NCBI GenBank assembly: GCA_002452315.1
Contig: DKFH01000145.1
Span: 10,029 to 16,787 of the forward strand
Origin: Anaerolineaceae bacterium UBA6801
GTDB taxonomy: Bacteria; Chloroflexota; Anaerolineae; Anaerolineales; Anaerolineaceae
Direction: 5' to 3'
DNA: 6,759 nucleotides
The position numbers were made by a program, and so were the translations under genes. Under the pieces are notes generated by a model. It did not search any database and was not told the DNA's origin. It saw only the letters and a program-made list of their open reading frames with translations. Positions within the stretch are counted from its first letter, which is position 1. The number at the start of each line of letters is the position of its first letter. Below are positions 1-5,850 of this stretch, in pieces.

Positions 1-617
1 ACTTCCCGCCAACTGCCATGTCCAAGGGATAAATGTATATGATCAAAAAACGCCGGATCGAGATCGTGTTTAGCTTGCGCCCATTCGGGCAGGATAGCCT
101 CATCCCAATTGGGAGACTCCTTTTGCTTGAGTTTCTGAAGCTCTTTGAGCGTTTTCTTTTTGGCGGCCAAGTTTTGTTTTTTCCAGTCTTCCAGGGTGCG
201 CTTTAATCCCACTTCCGAACTCTCCAGATCGATCCAGGGCGGGTCTTCAAGCACGAGAACAGCGAGTTTGTCAGGATAGCGGGCGGCAAATTCCGCCGCC
301 GTAGCTGCCCCCATGGAATGACCGATCAGACCGGGTTTTTCCAGTTTGAGGGCATCCACCAGGTCTTTCAGATCTTTGGCCAGGTCAAAACGTTTTTGGG
401 GGTCAACCCGGGATGATTTCCCGTGTCCGTAAGCATCGTACATGATCAGGTCGTAGTCTTCTTCGAGACCAGCAGCCAGCTGGTGCCAGCACAGGCCGCT
501 ATCTGTTAACCCATGGGCAAGGACCAGGGCGGGTTTGTCGCCTTTACCGGTACGGGTGTAGGAAAGCTCTATGCCATCATCAACCATCACAGTCCCTTGT
601 GTCCAATCTTCACGCAT
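1..617 (-). CDS. Alpha/beta hydrolase, C-terminus cut off by window edge
   Basis: The 205 visible residues are the N-terminal half or more of an alpha/beta-hydrolase-fold enzyme. The ATG at 617 is chosen because GGAGG lies 5 nt upstream. Visible motifs are an oxyanion-hole type AHG at residues 34-36, a DAYGHGKS segment at 61-68 after strand 4, and the nucleophile elbow GHSMG at 99-103, with Ser101 the expected nucleophile. The strand LAVLVLEDPPW follows at 119-128. Residues 139-180 are rich in Lys, Glu and Gln and probably form the helical cap. The remaining catalytic acid and His would lie beyond the window, so activity cannot be confirmed. No signal peptide is seen, so it is probably cytoplasmic. 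The fold covers esterases, C-C hydrolases, dehalogenases and deformylases, and the substrate cannot be told from the sequence. It follows nrdJ after a terminator, so it is probably a separate transcription unit. Confidence 0.88.
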   Translation of the reverse strand, partial: MREDWTQGTVMVDDGIELSYTRTGKGDKPALVLAHGLTDSGLCWHQLAAGLEEDYDLIMYDAYGHGKSSRVDPQKRFDLAKDLKDLVDALKLEKPGLIGHSMGAATAAEFAARYPDKLAVLVLEDPPWIDLESSEVGLKRTLEDWKKQNLAAKKKTLKELQKLKQKESPNWDEAILPEWAQAKHDLDPAFFDHIHLSLGHGSWRE

Positions 618-622
618 GTTTT

Positions 623-657
623 CCTCCAAGATGTTTTGATTTGTGGTCTTAATTATA
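623..657 (-). promoter_or_regulatory. Putative promoter -10 and ribosome binding site for the hydrolase
   Basis: On the minus strand a perfect TATAAT occupies 657-652. The ribosome binding site GGAGG occupies 627-623, and the ATG is at 617. The expected start of transcription near 645 would give a leader of roughly 28 nt. No good -35 match is visible at 16-18 nt spacing; the best is a weak TCACCA at 18 nt. The gene lies just beyond the nrdJ terminator, which makes its own promoter reasonable. The ribosome binding site is firm, while the promoter is inferred. Confidence 0.5.
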
Positions 658-737
658 CATAAACTTTGCGGTAATTGGTGATGATTTGCGCGCTTAACCC
701 AGTATATGAGCAGAGCTCGTGCAACAATCGCAATTTA

Positions 738-769
738 AACAAAGACGGGCGCCAACCGAAGCGCCCGTC
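738..769 (-). terminator. Intrinsic terminator of the nrdR-nrdJ unit
   Basis: A perfect 9-bp stem, GACGGGCGC (744-752) with GCGCCCGTC (761-769), encloses an 8-nt loop that reads TTCGGTTG on the minus strand. It is followed on that strand by TTTGTTT. It starts 13 nt past the nrdJ stop codon. The GC-rich stem plus T-rich tail is the classic rho-independent arrangement. The tail is interrupted by one G, so some read-through into the hydrolase gene is possible. Confidence 0.85.
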
Positions 770-781
770 AAGTGTTTAAGA

Positions 782-3388
782 TCAGCATTCGCTGTAACCG
801 CAGCTATAACACTTACGGCAGCCTTCCTCATTGACGAGGGAGGCCTGGCCGCATTCGGGGCAGAGTTCAGTGATCACCCGCTTTGCTTGAAGGTTTTGTG
901 CCTGGATCTCTGTCAGGGGCAGGGTGGGCGCACTGCGCATCGGGTTGGGCTGCGGCTTTTCTTCATCCTCTTTAAAGCGGCTGTACAGGTACTCATCCAG
1001 CGCTTTGGCGATGCCGTCGGGCAAGGAGCGCACACGGTTGGCGCCAAAACCGAGTGAACGGCCGCCGCCGATACCAGAGAGCTGTTCGATGATGGTTTTT
1101 AGGCGTTTGCGTGGTTCAACAGGGGAGGCAATCCGAAGGAGAAATGAAATCAACCGGCCGATGGCTTCTGAGTGGGCTGCGGTTTCGGTCCCTGCTTTGG
1201 AGGTGTTGATGAACACCTCAAAGGGCTGGTTTTCGCCATTCTCGTTGACGGTGACGTAGGTTTTCCCCAGGGGTGTTTCAACAGAACAGGTATAGCCCTT
1301 CAGTGAGCGGGGACGGGGCTTTTTGGTCTCATGCCAGATGGGCAGCTGGGTGGCCGGGTCAGGCAATCCCTCTGAGCCGAATGGGCTGGTTACAACGGTA
1401 TCTTCAACCTGTTTTGATTTTGCCGTACTTTTGGTTTCAAGCACAACCTGATCCCTGGAACCGGTGACATACACGGTGATGCCCTTACAGCCCAGCTCCC
1501 AGGCCAACAGGTAAGCCTGAGCGACGTCTTCAGGGGTTGCGGTCTCTGGGAAGTTAATGGTCTTGCTCAAACTGTTGTCGACAAAAGCTTGCAAGGCGGC
1601 TTGCATGCGGACATGCGCTTCGGCGGTGATATCACCTGACACGACAAACACGTCCTTGATGCTATTGGGCAGCACTTCAACATCCTGGCAAGAGCCTGTT
1701 TCAACTACCTGGTCGATGATTTGTTCACGGATTTCGGGTTCAAAATTGGTGGCGTCCAGGGCCTTTTGGAATTTTGGGCTGACATAATTCAATTTGAGGT
1801 CATTGCCGTTGTCATTCACGTGGCGGATATAGGCCAGGGCAAAGACGGGTTCACAGCCATAACCTTCACAACCAGCAACAGTGGCAATGGTGCCGGTGGG
1901 GGCGATGGTGGTTTGAGCCGCGTTGCGGATTCCATGTGTGCGGATGCCTGCCACCACACTATCCCAGTCCAAATCGGGACGATTGTAATTGTTTTGATAG
2001 GGAAAAACGGGTTGGGGTGGCGTCCAGTGCAGATCTTCGGGGTCATAGATGCTGCCTTTGATGGCGGGGAAACTACCCCGTTCTTCAGCCAATTTGATGC
2101 TGGTCAGCATGGCATGATAGCGGATGAATTCCATCACCTGGGCAGAAAATTCCTGGCCTTCCTGGCTGCCATAGCGGATTTGGACATGATAGAGCAGATC
2201 TCCCAGGCCCATGATGCCCAAACCGATCCGCCGGGCATTCAAGGCAGCTTCTTTGAGCTGGGGAACTGCAGGAACATAGGCATTGGCATCGACGACATCG
2301 TCCAGGAATCTCGTGGCGGTTTCAACGGTCTTTTGCAATGCTTCCCAATCAAGGGTGTGATCGGGGCCCAAATGTTGGACTAAATTGATGGAGGCCAAGC
2401 AGCAATTTTCGTAGGGTCCCAACCATTGCTCACCACAGGGGTTGGTTGATTCCAGGCTGTAGAGGTGGGGAACAGGATTGTCGCGATTGGCTGCGTCGAT
2501 GAAGAGCAGGCCGGGTTCGCCGTTGTGGTGGGCCTGGTTGACAATTTTGTTGAACAGATCGCGTGCCCGGATGGTCTTGTGGGTGATGATGGTCAGGCCT
2601 TGAGCGATGGCATCACTCAGGTCGCCGTTGAAGTCCCGGTATTCCGGTGCGGTTTCATCGGGGAAGCGCAAATCCCACTCCAGGTCGGCTTTCACAGCTT
2701 CCATAAAGGCATCTGTGATCCCCACAGAAATGTTGAAGTTGGTGATGGCATTTTCGTTAGTTTTGCAGGTCACAAATTCTTCGATGTCCGGGTGGTCGAC
2801 GCGTAGCGTGCCCATGTTGGCGCCGCGGCGTGTGCCGCCTTGGGCAATTTCGCCAAAAGCCTGATCATATACCCTTAAGAAGCCGATCGGCCCGGTTGCT
2901 TGACCGGCGGATGATTTGACCCGTGCGCCTGAGGGACGCAGCCGGGAGAAAGAGAAGCCATTGCCGCCGCCAGTTTGTTGGATGAGGGCTGCGTTTCGTA
3001 GGGTGGAGAAAATCCCATCCGCGTGGCGGCCCATGTCGTCTGAGATGGGTAACACAAAGCAGGCAGCCAACTGGCCTAAGGGTGTCCCTGCGCCGGTGAA
3101 GGTAGGCGAGTTTGGAAAGAACTTTTTCTCTGCCAGCAATTTGTAGAAAGCCTTTGCTTGGGCGTCAACATCCGTATCAAAATTTTCCTCGGCTGTGGCC
3201 ACATGATATGCGACACGCCAGAACATTTCTTCGACGGTTTCAACCGGTGTGCCATCTTTGCCCTTACGGAGATAGCGTCGAGAGAGAACCTCATGGGCGT
3301 TGTTGCTCAGCTCAATGCCTGGTAAGTCCTTTGGCAGGGGCGGGGTGGGTATTAGATCTTTTAATTTAATACGGACTTTACTTGACAT
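782..3388 (-). CDS. nrdJ: Coenzyme B12-dependent (class II) ribonucleotide reductase
   Basis: The protein reduces ribonucleotides to deoxyribonucleotides, using adenosylcobalamin to generate a cysteine thiyl radical, so it needs neither oxygen nor a partner radical subunit. It has 868 residues. The N-terminal reductase domain begins near residue 27, with no ATP-cone before it. The active site shows Cys110 in LAACFVLP, NPCGE at 316-320 (radical Cys318, catalytic Glu320 and Asn316), and Cys329, spaced 11 from Cys318 as in Thermotoga NrdJ, where that cysteine partners the first one in the redox disulfide. A PTGT loop lies at 497-500. Residues about 697-780 resemble the TSCPD domain found at the end of many NrdJ proteins. 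The tail has CPECG (843-847) and Cys857, 860, 863 and 868, probably a zinc-ribbon or shuttle-cysteine tail. The start has AAGGAG (3400-3395) 6 nt upstream. It lies 26 bp after nrdR, with a terminator after its stop. Lack of an ATP-cone suggests no dATP activity switch in the enzyme itself; specificity control by dNTPs may remain. Confidence 0.96.
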   Translation of the reverse strand: MSSKVRIKLKDLIPTPPLPKDLPGIELSNNAHEVLSRRYLRKGKDGTPVETVEEMFWRVAYHVATAEENFDTDVDAQAKAFYKLLAEKKFFPNSPTFTGAGTPLGQLAACFVLPISDDMGRHADGIFSTLRNAALIQQTGGGNGFSFSRLRPSGARVKSSAGQATGPIGFLRVYDQAFGEIAQGGTRRGANMGTLRVDHPDIEEFVTCKTNENAITNFNISVGITDAFMEAVKADLEWDLRFPDETAPEYRDFNGDLSDAIAQGLTIITHKTIRARDLFNKIVNQAHHNGEPGLLFIDAANRDNPVPHLYSLESTNPCGEQWLGPYENCCLASINLVQHLGPDHTLDWEALQKTVETATRFLDDVVDANAYVPAVPQLKEAALNARRIGLGIMGLGDLLYHVQIRYGSQEGQEFSAQVMEFIRYHAMLTSIKLAEERGSFPAIKGSIYDPEDLHWTPPQPVFPYQNNYNRPDLDWDSVVAGIRTHGIRNAAQTTIAPTGTIATVAGCEGYGCEPVFALAYIRHVNDNGNDLKLNYVSPKFQKALDATNFEPEIREQIIDQVVETGSCQDVEVLPNSIKDVFVVSGDITAEAHVRMQAALQAFVDNSLSKTINFPETATPEDVAQAYLLAWELGCKGITVYVTGSRDQVVLETKSTAKSKQVEDTVVTSPFGSEGLPDPATQLPIWHETKKPRPRSLKGYTCSVETPLGKTYVTVNENGENQPFEVFINTSKAGTETAAHSEAIGRLISFLLRIASPVEPRKRLKTIIEQLSGIGGGRSLGFGANRVRSLPDGIAKALDEYLYSRFKEDEEKPQPNPMRSAPTLPLTEIQAQNLQAKRVITELCPECGQASLVNEEGCRKCYSCGYSEC

Positions 3389-3394
3389 TGGGCG

Positions 3395-3400
3395 CTCCTT
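3395..3400 (-). promoter_or_regulatory. Ribosome binding site of nrdJ
   Basis: AAGGAG lies 6 nt before the nrdJ ATG, inside the 26-bp nrdR-nrdJ gap. It fixes the nrdJ start. The gap has no room for a complete separate promoter, which supports co-transcription with nrdR. Confidence 0.8.
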
Positions 3401-3414
3401 GGTATGAAATACGA

Positions 3415-3870
3415 TTAAAACTCGTCAGATAATAAACGATCGATTTCTGATCGAATGTCTTTGAGGTCGTCCAGCTGCAGGTAGACGATGGCGTAGCGAA
3501 TATAGGCGATATAATCCAATTCTTTTAACCCCTGGACCACCATGTCGCCAACGATGCGAGATGGAACCTCAGATTTCCCCATGCGCTGTAGTTTGGCTTC
3601 GATTTCCCCGGTCAGGCGTTCAATATCTGCTGCAGAGACCGGCCGTTTACCGCAGGCGATGCGAATGCCGTGATTTAACTTATCACGGTCAAAGGCCTCA
3701 CGCGTGCCGTCTTTTTTCACCAGCAGCGGCGTTCCAAGGATGGGCCGTTCCAGGGTGCTGAAACGTTCACCGCATTGCAGACACTCCCTGCGCCGTCGAA
3801 TACCGCCCGGGGCGGATTTCGTAGTGTCGACAACTCGTGACTCTTGATGCTGGCAATAAGGGCAATGCAT
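3415..3870 (-). CDS. nrdR: Transcriptional repressor NrdR
   Basis: NrdR senses ATP/dATP and represses ribonucleotide reductase genes by binding paired operator boxes at their promoters. The 151-residue length is normal for the family. The N-terminal zinc ribbon is complete, with Cys3 and Cys6 (MHCPYC) and Cys30 and Cys33 (CLQCGERF). The basic RRRR run between them is part of the DNA-binding element. The ATP-cone spans about residues 49-139, beginning PLLVKKDGTREAF and ending near YIRYAIVYLQL. The ATG at 3870 gives the family-typical start MHCPYC; the upstream AAGAG at 3881-3877, 6 nt away, is a weak ribosome binding site. It is the first gene of a probable nrdR-nrdJ unit, so it likely controls its own operon. 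Because NrdJ here lacks an ATP-cone, NrdR may be the main dATP-responsive control, which is inference. Confidence 0.97.
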   Translation of the reverse strand: MHCPYCQHQESRVVDTTKSAPGGIRRRRECLQCGERFSTLERPILGTPLLVKKDGTREAFDRDKLNHGIRIACGKRPVSAADIERLTGEIEAKLQRMGKSEVPSRIVGDMVVQGLKELDYIAYIRYAIVYLQLDDLKDIRSEIDRLLSDEF

Positions 3871-3909
3871 GCAGGGCTCTTCTCTTTAATATTGAAGTGG
3901 GCAACCATT

Positions 3910-3931
3910 TAACCCCCATCTATGGGGGTTA
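3910..3931 (-). repeat. Near-perfect inverted repeat (hairpin) in the nrdR leader
   Basis: Arms TAACCCCCAT and ATGGGGGTTA are fully complementary, with only 2 nt between them. In RNA this would fold as a very stable hairpin with a loop of about 4-6 nt. It ends 39 nt before the nrdR start codon. No T-run follows on the minus strand, so it is not a normal intrinsic terminator. It may be a leader stem that protects or delays the message, or a DNA operator. Confidence 0.7.
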
Positions 3932-3944
3932 TTTTGATTTCACC

Positions 3945-3959
3945 CCCCACCCGTTGGGG
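3945..3959 (-). repeat. Second GC-rich hairpin in the nrdR leader
   Basis: CCCCA and TGGGG arms enclose a 5-nt loop. On the minus strand the run of six G just after the stem could alternatively pair with the five C of the hairpin at 3910-3931, so the two folds may compete. The stem itself is short, and its role is inferred only. Confidence 0.4.
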
Positions 3960-3961
3960 AG

Positions 3962-3985
3962 GAATCTTATTGTAGCATAAGATTC
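3962..3985. promoter_or_regulatory. Possible operator: perfect 9+9 inverted repeat over the nrdR -10
   Basis: GAATCTTAT (3962-3970) and ATAAGATTC (3977-3985) are exact inverted arms around a 6-nt spacer. The repeat spans the putative -10 box of nrdR and reaches the expected transcription start, an ideal place for repression. It does not resemble the NrdR box I know from other bacteria (ACAC, an AT-rich centre, GTGT), so the regulator is unknown. A lineage-specific NrdR site or another repressor would both fit. Confidence 0.5.
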
Positions 3986-3996
3986 AATTTGAGCAA
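3969..3996 (-). promoter_or_regulatory. Putative promoter of nrdR-nrdJ
   Basis: On the minus strand TTGCTC (3996-3991) is separated by 16 nt from TACAAT (3974-3969). The -10 box is preceded by TGC, giving an extended -10 (TGCTACAAT). Transcription would begin near 3962, leaving a leader of about 92 nt before nrdR. The -35 matches the consensus only partly, so the call rests on the extended -10 and the position. Confidence 0.55.
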
Positions 3997-4019
3997 GTAA
4001 ATCTTCGTGTATTATTCTT

Positions 4020-4046
4020 AAAAAACCGCTGTTACGGCGAATTTTT
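4020..4046 (-). terminator. Weak terminator-like stem upstream of the nrdR promoter
   Basis: AAAAA and TTTTT arms at 4021-4025 and 4042-4046 flank a CGC/GCG core (4027-4029 with 4037-4039) and a 7-nt loop. On the minus strand the stem runs into six consecutive T. The GC core is only three pairs with an asymmetric bulge, so it would be inefficient. It could separate any upstream minus-strand transcript from nrdR, or be chance. Confidence 0.25.
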
Positions 4047-4284
4047 AACATTGTCTTCGCCGCGCAGATGCTTTTGGTCCGTGTCAGGGCGGATCATTGG
4101 TTTTACGGTAAAAAACACCGTTTTTCATCCTGAGGGATAACTCAGACAGGTTAAAAGAGATTGTCGCCGTGTGGTTATGGATCAAACTATAAAGCCGACC
4201 AGAATAAAATTAGGTAGATTAACCGTAATTGATGATGGAACAACCAAGCCTTTCCCACGGGGATAAGCATATAGCATAATTAGC

Positions 4285-4298
4285 ATGTGTTAACACAT
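4285..4298. repeat. 14-nt perfect palindrome ATGTGTTAACACAT
   Basis: The site is an exact palindrome without a spacer, in an AT-rich stretch. The TGTGT-ACACA symmetry is typical of operators for dimeric regulators, but no strong promoter could be placed beside it. The weak CATAAT at 4275-4280 on the plus strand lacks a -35. Function is unknown. Confidence 0.35.
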
Positions 4299-4445
4299 TT
4301 GTAGATTAGAGACGACCAATGGACCGATCGTGTCCATTAGCGGGGCGAGTATAAGTCAGAATATGATGGGGGTGTTGACCGACCCAGCAGTCTCTCGCGA
4401 AACACGTGGGTCGCGATGGAAATAGGCAAAGGGAGTTAAAAGGGA

Positions 4446-4475
4446 AAAACGCAGGTGGATCGGCCTGCGTTTTTC
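4446..4475. terminator. Strong bidirectional intrinsic terminator beyond ftsZ
   Basis: AAAAACGCAGG and CCTGCGTTTTT form an exact 11-bp inverted repeat around an 8-nt loop. The T-run is present on both strands, so it can stop transcription in either direction. On the minus strand it lies about 170 nt past the ftsZ stop and is the best end for the ftsA-ftsZ transcript. On the plus strand no upstream gene exists within the window, so it would serve an unseen non-coding RNA, if any. Confidence 0.85.
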
Positions 4476-4487
4476 ATTGGTCCCCTT

Positions 4488-4522
4488 AATTCAGGGCAGA
4501 GGAGTATGATTGTCCCTGAATT
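4488..4522 (-). repeat. Inverted repeat in the ftsZ 3' region
   Basis: AATTCAGGG (4488-4496) and CCCTGAATT (4514-4522) are exact inverted arms. The stem extends by two more pairs if one T is bulged. There is no T-run after it on the minus strand, so it is not itself a terminator. It lies between ftsZ and the terminator and may stabilise the 3' end of the message. Confidence 0.5.
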
Positions 4523-4537
4523 TAGGCAATTTAATGG

Positions 4538-4569
4538 GCATTCTTAGGCATACTAAGCACTCGGAATGC
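4538..4569 (-). repeat. Nested inverted repeat in the ftsZ 3' region
   Basis: An outer stem GCATT/AATGC (4538-4542 with 4565-4569) encloses an inner stem CTTAG/CTAAG (4543-4547 with 4553-4557), with a 5-nt loop and an unpaired 7-nt stretch on one side. It lies about 80 nt beyond the ftsZ stop codon. Role unknown; message stabilisation is one possibility. Confidence 0.35.
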
Positions 4570-4647
4570 GATTTCAACCGGTAACACTATCATTTATTTA
4601 ATTGGCCACACCATGTGTGTGACGTCACCTGATATCATCAGCAGCGT

Positions 4648-5802
4648 TTACCCATTATTTCGTTTGCGCAAAAAGGCTGGTACATCCAAATCGTCCGTGT
4701 TGATTCGGGTTGGAAATTCGTAGTTTTCAGCATTCTTGCGCGGTTCCTCAGTTTGGTCACCGGGGTTTTTCTCGAGCATACTGGGTAGCGGGCGCTGTTG
4801 GGGGACATCATTTTGTTTGGCTTCCACTTTGCTCATTGTCGAGCTCAGGCTCTGACCTTCAAATCCCGTTGCAATGACTGTGATGCGCAGGTTTTCGCCC
4901 ATGCTCTCGTCAATGACGGCACCAAAGATCAGGTTTACCTCGGGGTGAGCGGTCTCTTTGATGATGGCCGCAGCCTGGTTGACTTCAAAGAGCTTCAGGC
5001 TCTCGCCGCCGGTGACATTGAAGAGGATGCCGCGTGCACCATCGATGGTCACATCGAGCAATTGGTTGGAGACGGCATACTCGGCCGCTTTGACGGCGCG
5101 ATCTTCACCGCTGGCCTGTCCAACGGCCATCAAGGCTGCACCACCTTCAGACATGATCGTGCGCACATCGGCGAAGTCCAGGTTGATCAGGCCGGGGATG
5201 GTGATCAGCTCTGAGATGCCCTGGATGCCCTGGCGAAGCACATCATCGGCGACTTTGAAGGCGTCTTGCAAGCCGGCGCGTTTGTCGACAATTTGCAGGA
5301 GCCGATCGTTGGGGATGATGATCAGGGTATCTGCGTGCTCTTTGAGGGCTGTGGACCCTTCTTCTGCAGATTTTAAGCGATGTGTGCCCTCAAAGGTGAA
5401 GGGTCGGGTGACCACCCCGATGGTCAGGGCGCCGATCTCCTTGGCGATCTGTGCGACCACCGGTGCACCGCCGGTGCCTGTGCCGCCGCCCAAGCCGGCT
5501 GTGACGAAGACCATGTCGCTGCCCTTGAGGACTTCGTACAGTTCTTCTGCCGACTCTTCTGCAGCCAGACGCCCGATGCGGGGGTCGCCACCGGCGCCGA
5601 GGCCGCGGGTGGATTTTTCACCGATGCGGACGCGCACCTTGGCTTTGGAAAACTGCAGCGCCTGGGCATCGGTGTTGACTGCAATGAACTCGATGCCTGT
5701 CAGCCCTTCGTTGATCATCCTGTTGACAGCATTACAGCCGCCACCCCCGATGCCGACAACTTTTATTCGTGCAAATGATTCAGGTTGTAAACTTTTGTCC
5801 AT
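4648..5802 (-). CDS. ftsZ: Cell division GTPase FtsZ
   Basis: FtsZ is the tubulin homologue that polymerises at midcell into the Z-ring and recruits the division machinery. The 384-residue protein is of normal length. The nucleotide-binding start VVGIGGGGCNAVNRM is at 15-29. The tubulin signature GGGTGTGG is at 105-112, and the T7 synergy loop NLDFAD at 207-212 carries the Asp residues that trigger GTP hydrolysis in the next subunit. The globular core ends near residue 318. A variable linker rich in Gln, Pro and Glu (about 319-368) leads to the C-terminal peptide DLDVPAFLRKR (371-381), the docking site for FtsA and other partners. The start is fixed by AAGAGGAG at 5816-5809, 6 nt upstream. 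It lies 48 bp after ftsA, and the pair is probably co-transcribed, ending at the terminator near 4446-4475. No key residue is missing. Confidence 0.98.
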   Translation of the reverse strand: MDKSLQPESFARIKVVGIGGGGCNAVNRMINEGLTGIEFIAVNTDAQALQFSKAKVRVRIGEKSTRGLGAGGDPRIGRLAAEESAEELYEVLKGSDMVFVTAGLGGGTGTGGAPVVAQIAKEIGALTIGVVTRPFTFEGTHRLKSAEEGSTALKEHADTLIIIPNDRLLQIVDKRAGLQDAFKVADDVLRQGIQGISELITIPGLINLDFADVRTIMSEGGAALMAVGQASGEDRAVKAAEYAVSNQLLDVTIDGARGILFNVTGGESLKLFEVNQAAAIIKETAHPEVNLIFGAVIDESMGENLRITVIATGFEGQSLSSTMSKVEAKQNDVPQQRPLPSMLEKNPGDQTEEPRKNAENYEFPTRINTDDLDVPAFLRKRNNG

Positions 5803-5808
5803 GATAAA

Positions 5809-5816
5809 CTCCTCTT
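5809..5816 (-). promoter_or_regulatory. Ribosome binding site of ftsZ
   Basis: AAGAGGAG lies 6 nt before the ATG at 5802 and decides the start. It is in the short ftsA-ftsZ gap, which also holds the palindrome AATTCGAATT (5838-5847) and an A/T-rich run. No convincing promoter was seen there. Confidence 0.75.
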
Positions 5817-5850
5817 CTTAAATCTAGTTCAATAAAAAATTCGAATTAAC

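Larger units (their letters stand above)
3871..4647. other. 777-bp non-coding gap between ftsZ and nrdR
   Basis: No credible protein gene is seen on either strand. The stretch is richer in A+T than its neighbours and is interrupted by stops. From the ftsZ side it holds inverted repeats at 4488-4522 and 4538-4569, a strong bidirectional terminator at 4446-4475, short stems at 4318-4338 and 4395-4416, and a 14-nt palindrome at 4285-4298. Further on there is a weak terminator-like stem at 4021-4046, and then the putative nrdR promoter and leader at 3871-3996. I looked for hallmarks of RNase P RNA, tmRNA, SRP RNA, tRNA, and cobalamin, TPP, c-di-GMP and T-box elements and recognised none. An unknown small RNA or plain control DNA are both possible. 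Confidence 0.7.

Noticed and set aside
1721..2383. 220-codon open frame on the plus strand opposite nrdJ
   Set aside because: It is fully inside nrdJ on the other strand. The nrdJ frame contains the catalytic motifs, so this frame is a shadow.
4105..4145. Stems ACGGT/ACCGT with a T-run and CTGAG/CTCAG as a terminator or riboswitch
   Set aside because: Each stem is only 5 bp, with large loops for its size, and such matches are common by chance in AT-rich DNA.
4252..4280. Plus-strand promoter with CATAAT at 4275-4280
   Set aside because: The -35 position reads TTCCCA or similar and does not match the consensus, so it is too weak to list as a feature.
4214..4308. Direct repeat GTAGATTA at 4214-4221 and 4301-4308
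   Set aside because: Eight bases in two copies within a 777-bp AT-rich stretch is weak evidence, and no third copy or spacing pattern was seen.
3871..4647. RNase P RNA, tmRNA, SRP RNA, tRNA or a cobalamin riboswitch in the large gap
   Set aside because: None of the conserved blocks I looked for (such as GAGGAAAGTCC, the tRNA T-loop GTTCRA, or the B12 box) is present on either strand. A covariance search could still find a divergent form.
4958..5821. Long open frame of 287 codons on the plus strand opposite ftsZ
   Set aside because: It lies antisense to the unmistakable ftsZ gene, has a low-complexity composition rich in Ser, Pro, Ala and Met, and resembles no family. It is a by-product of ftsZ codon usage.
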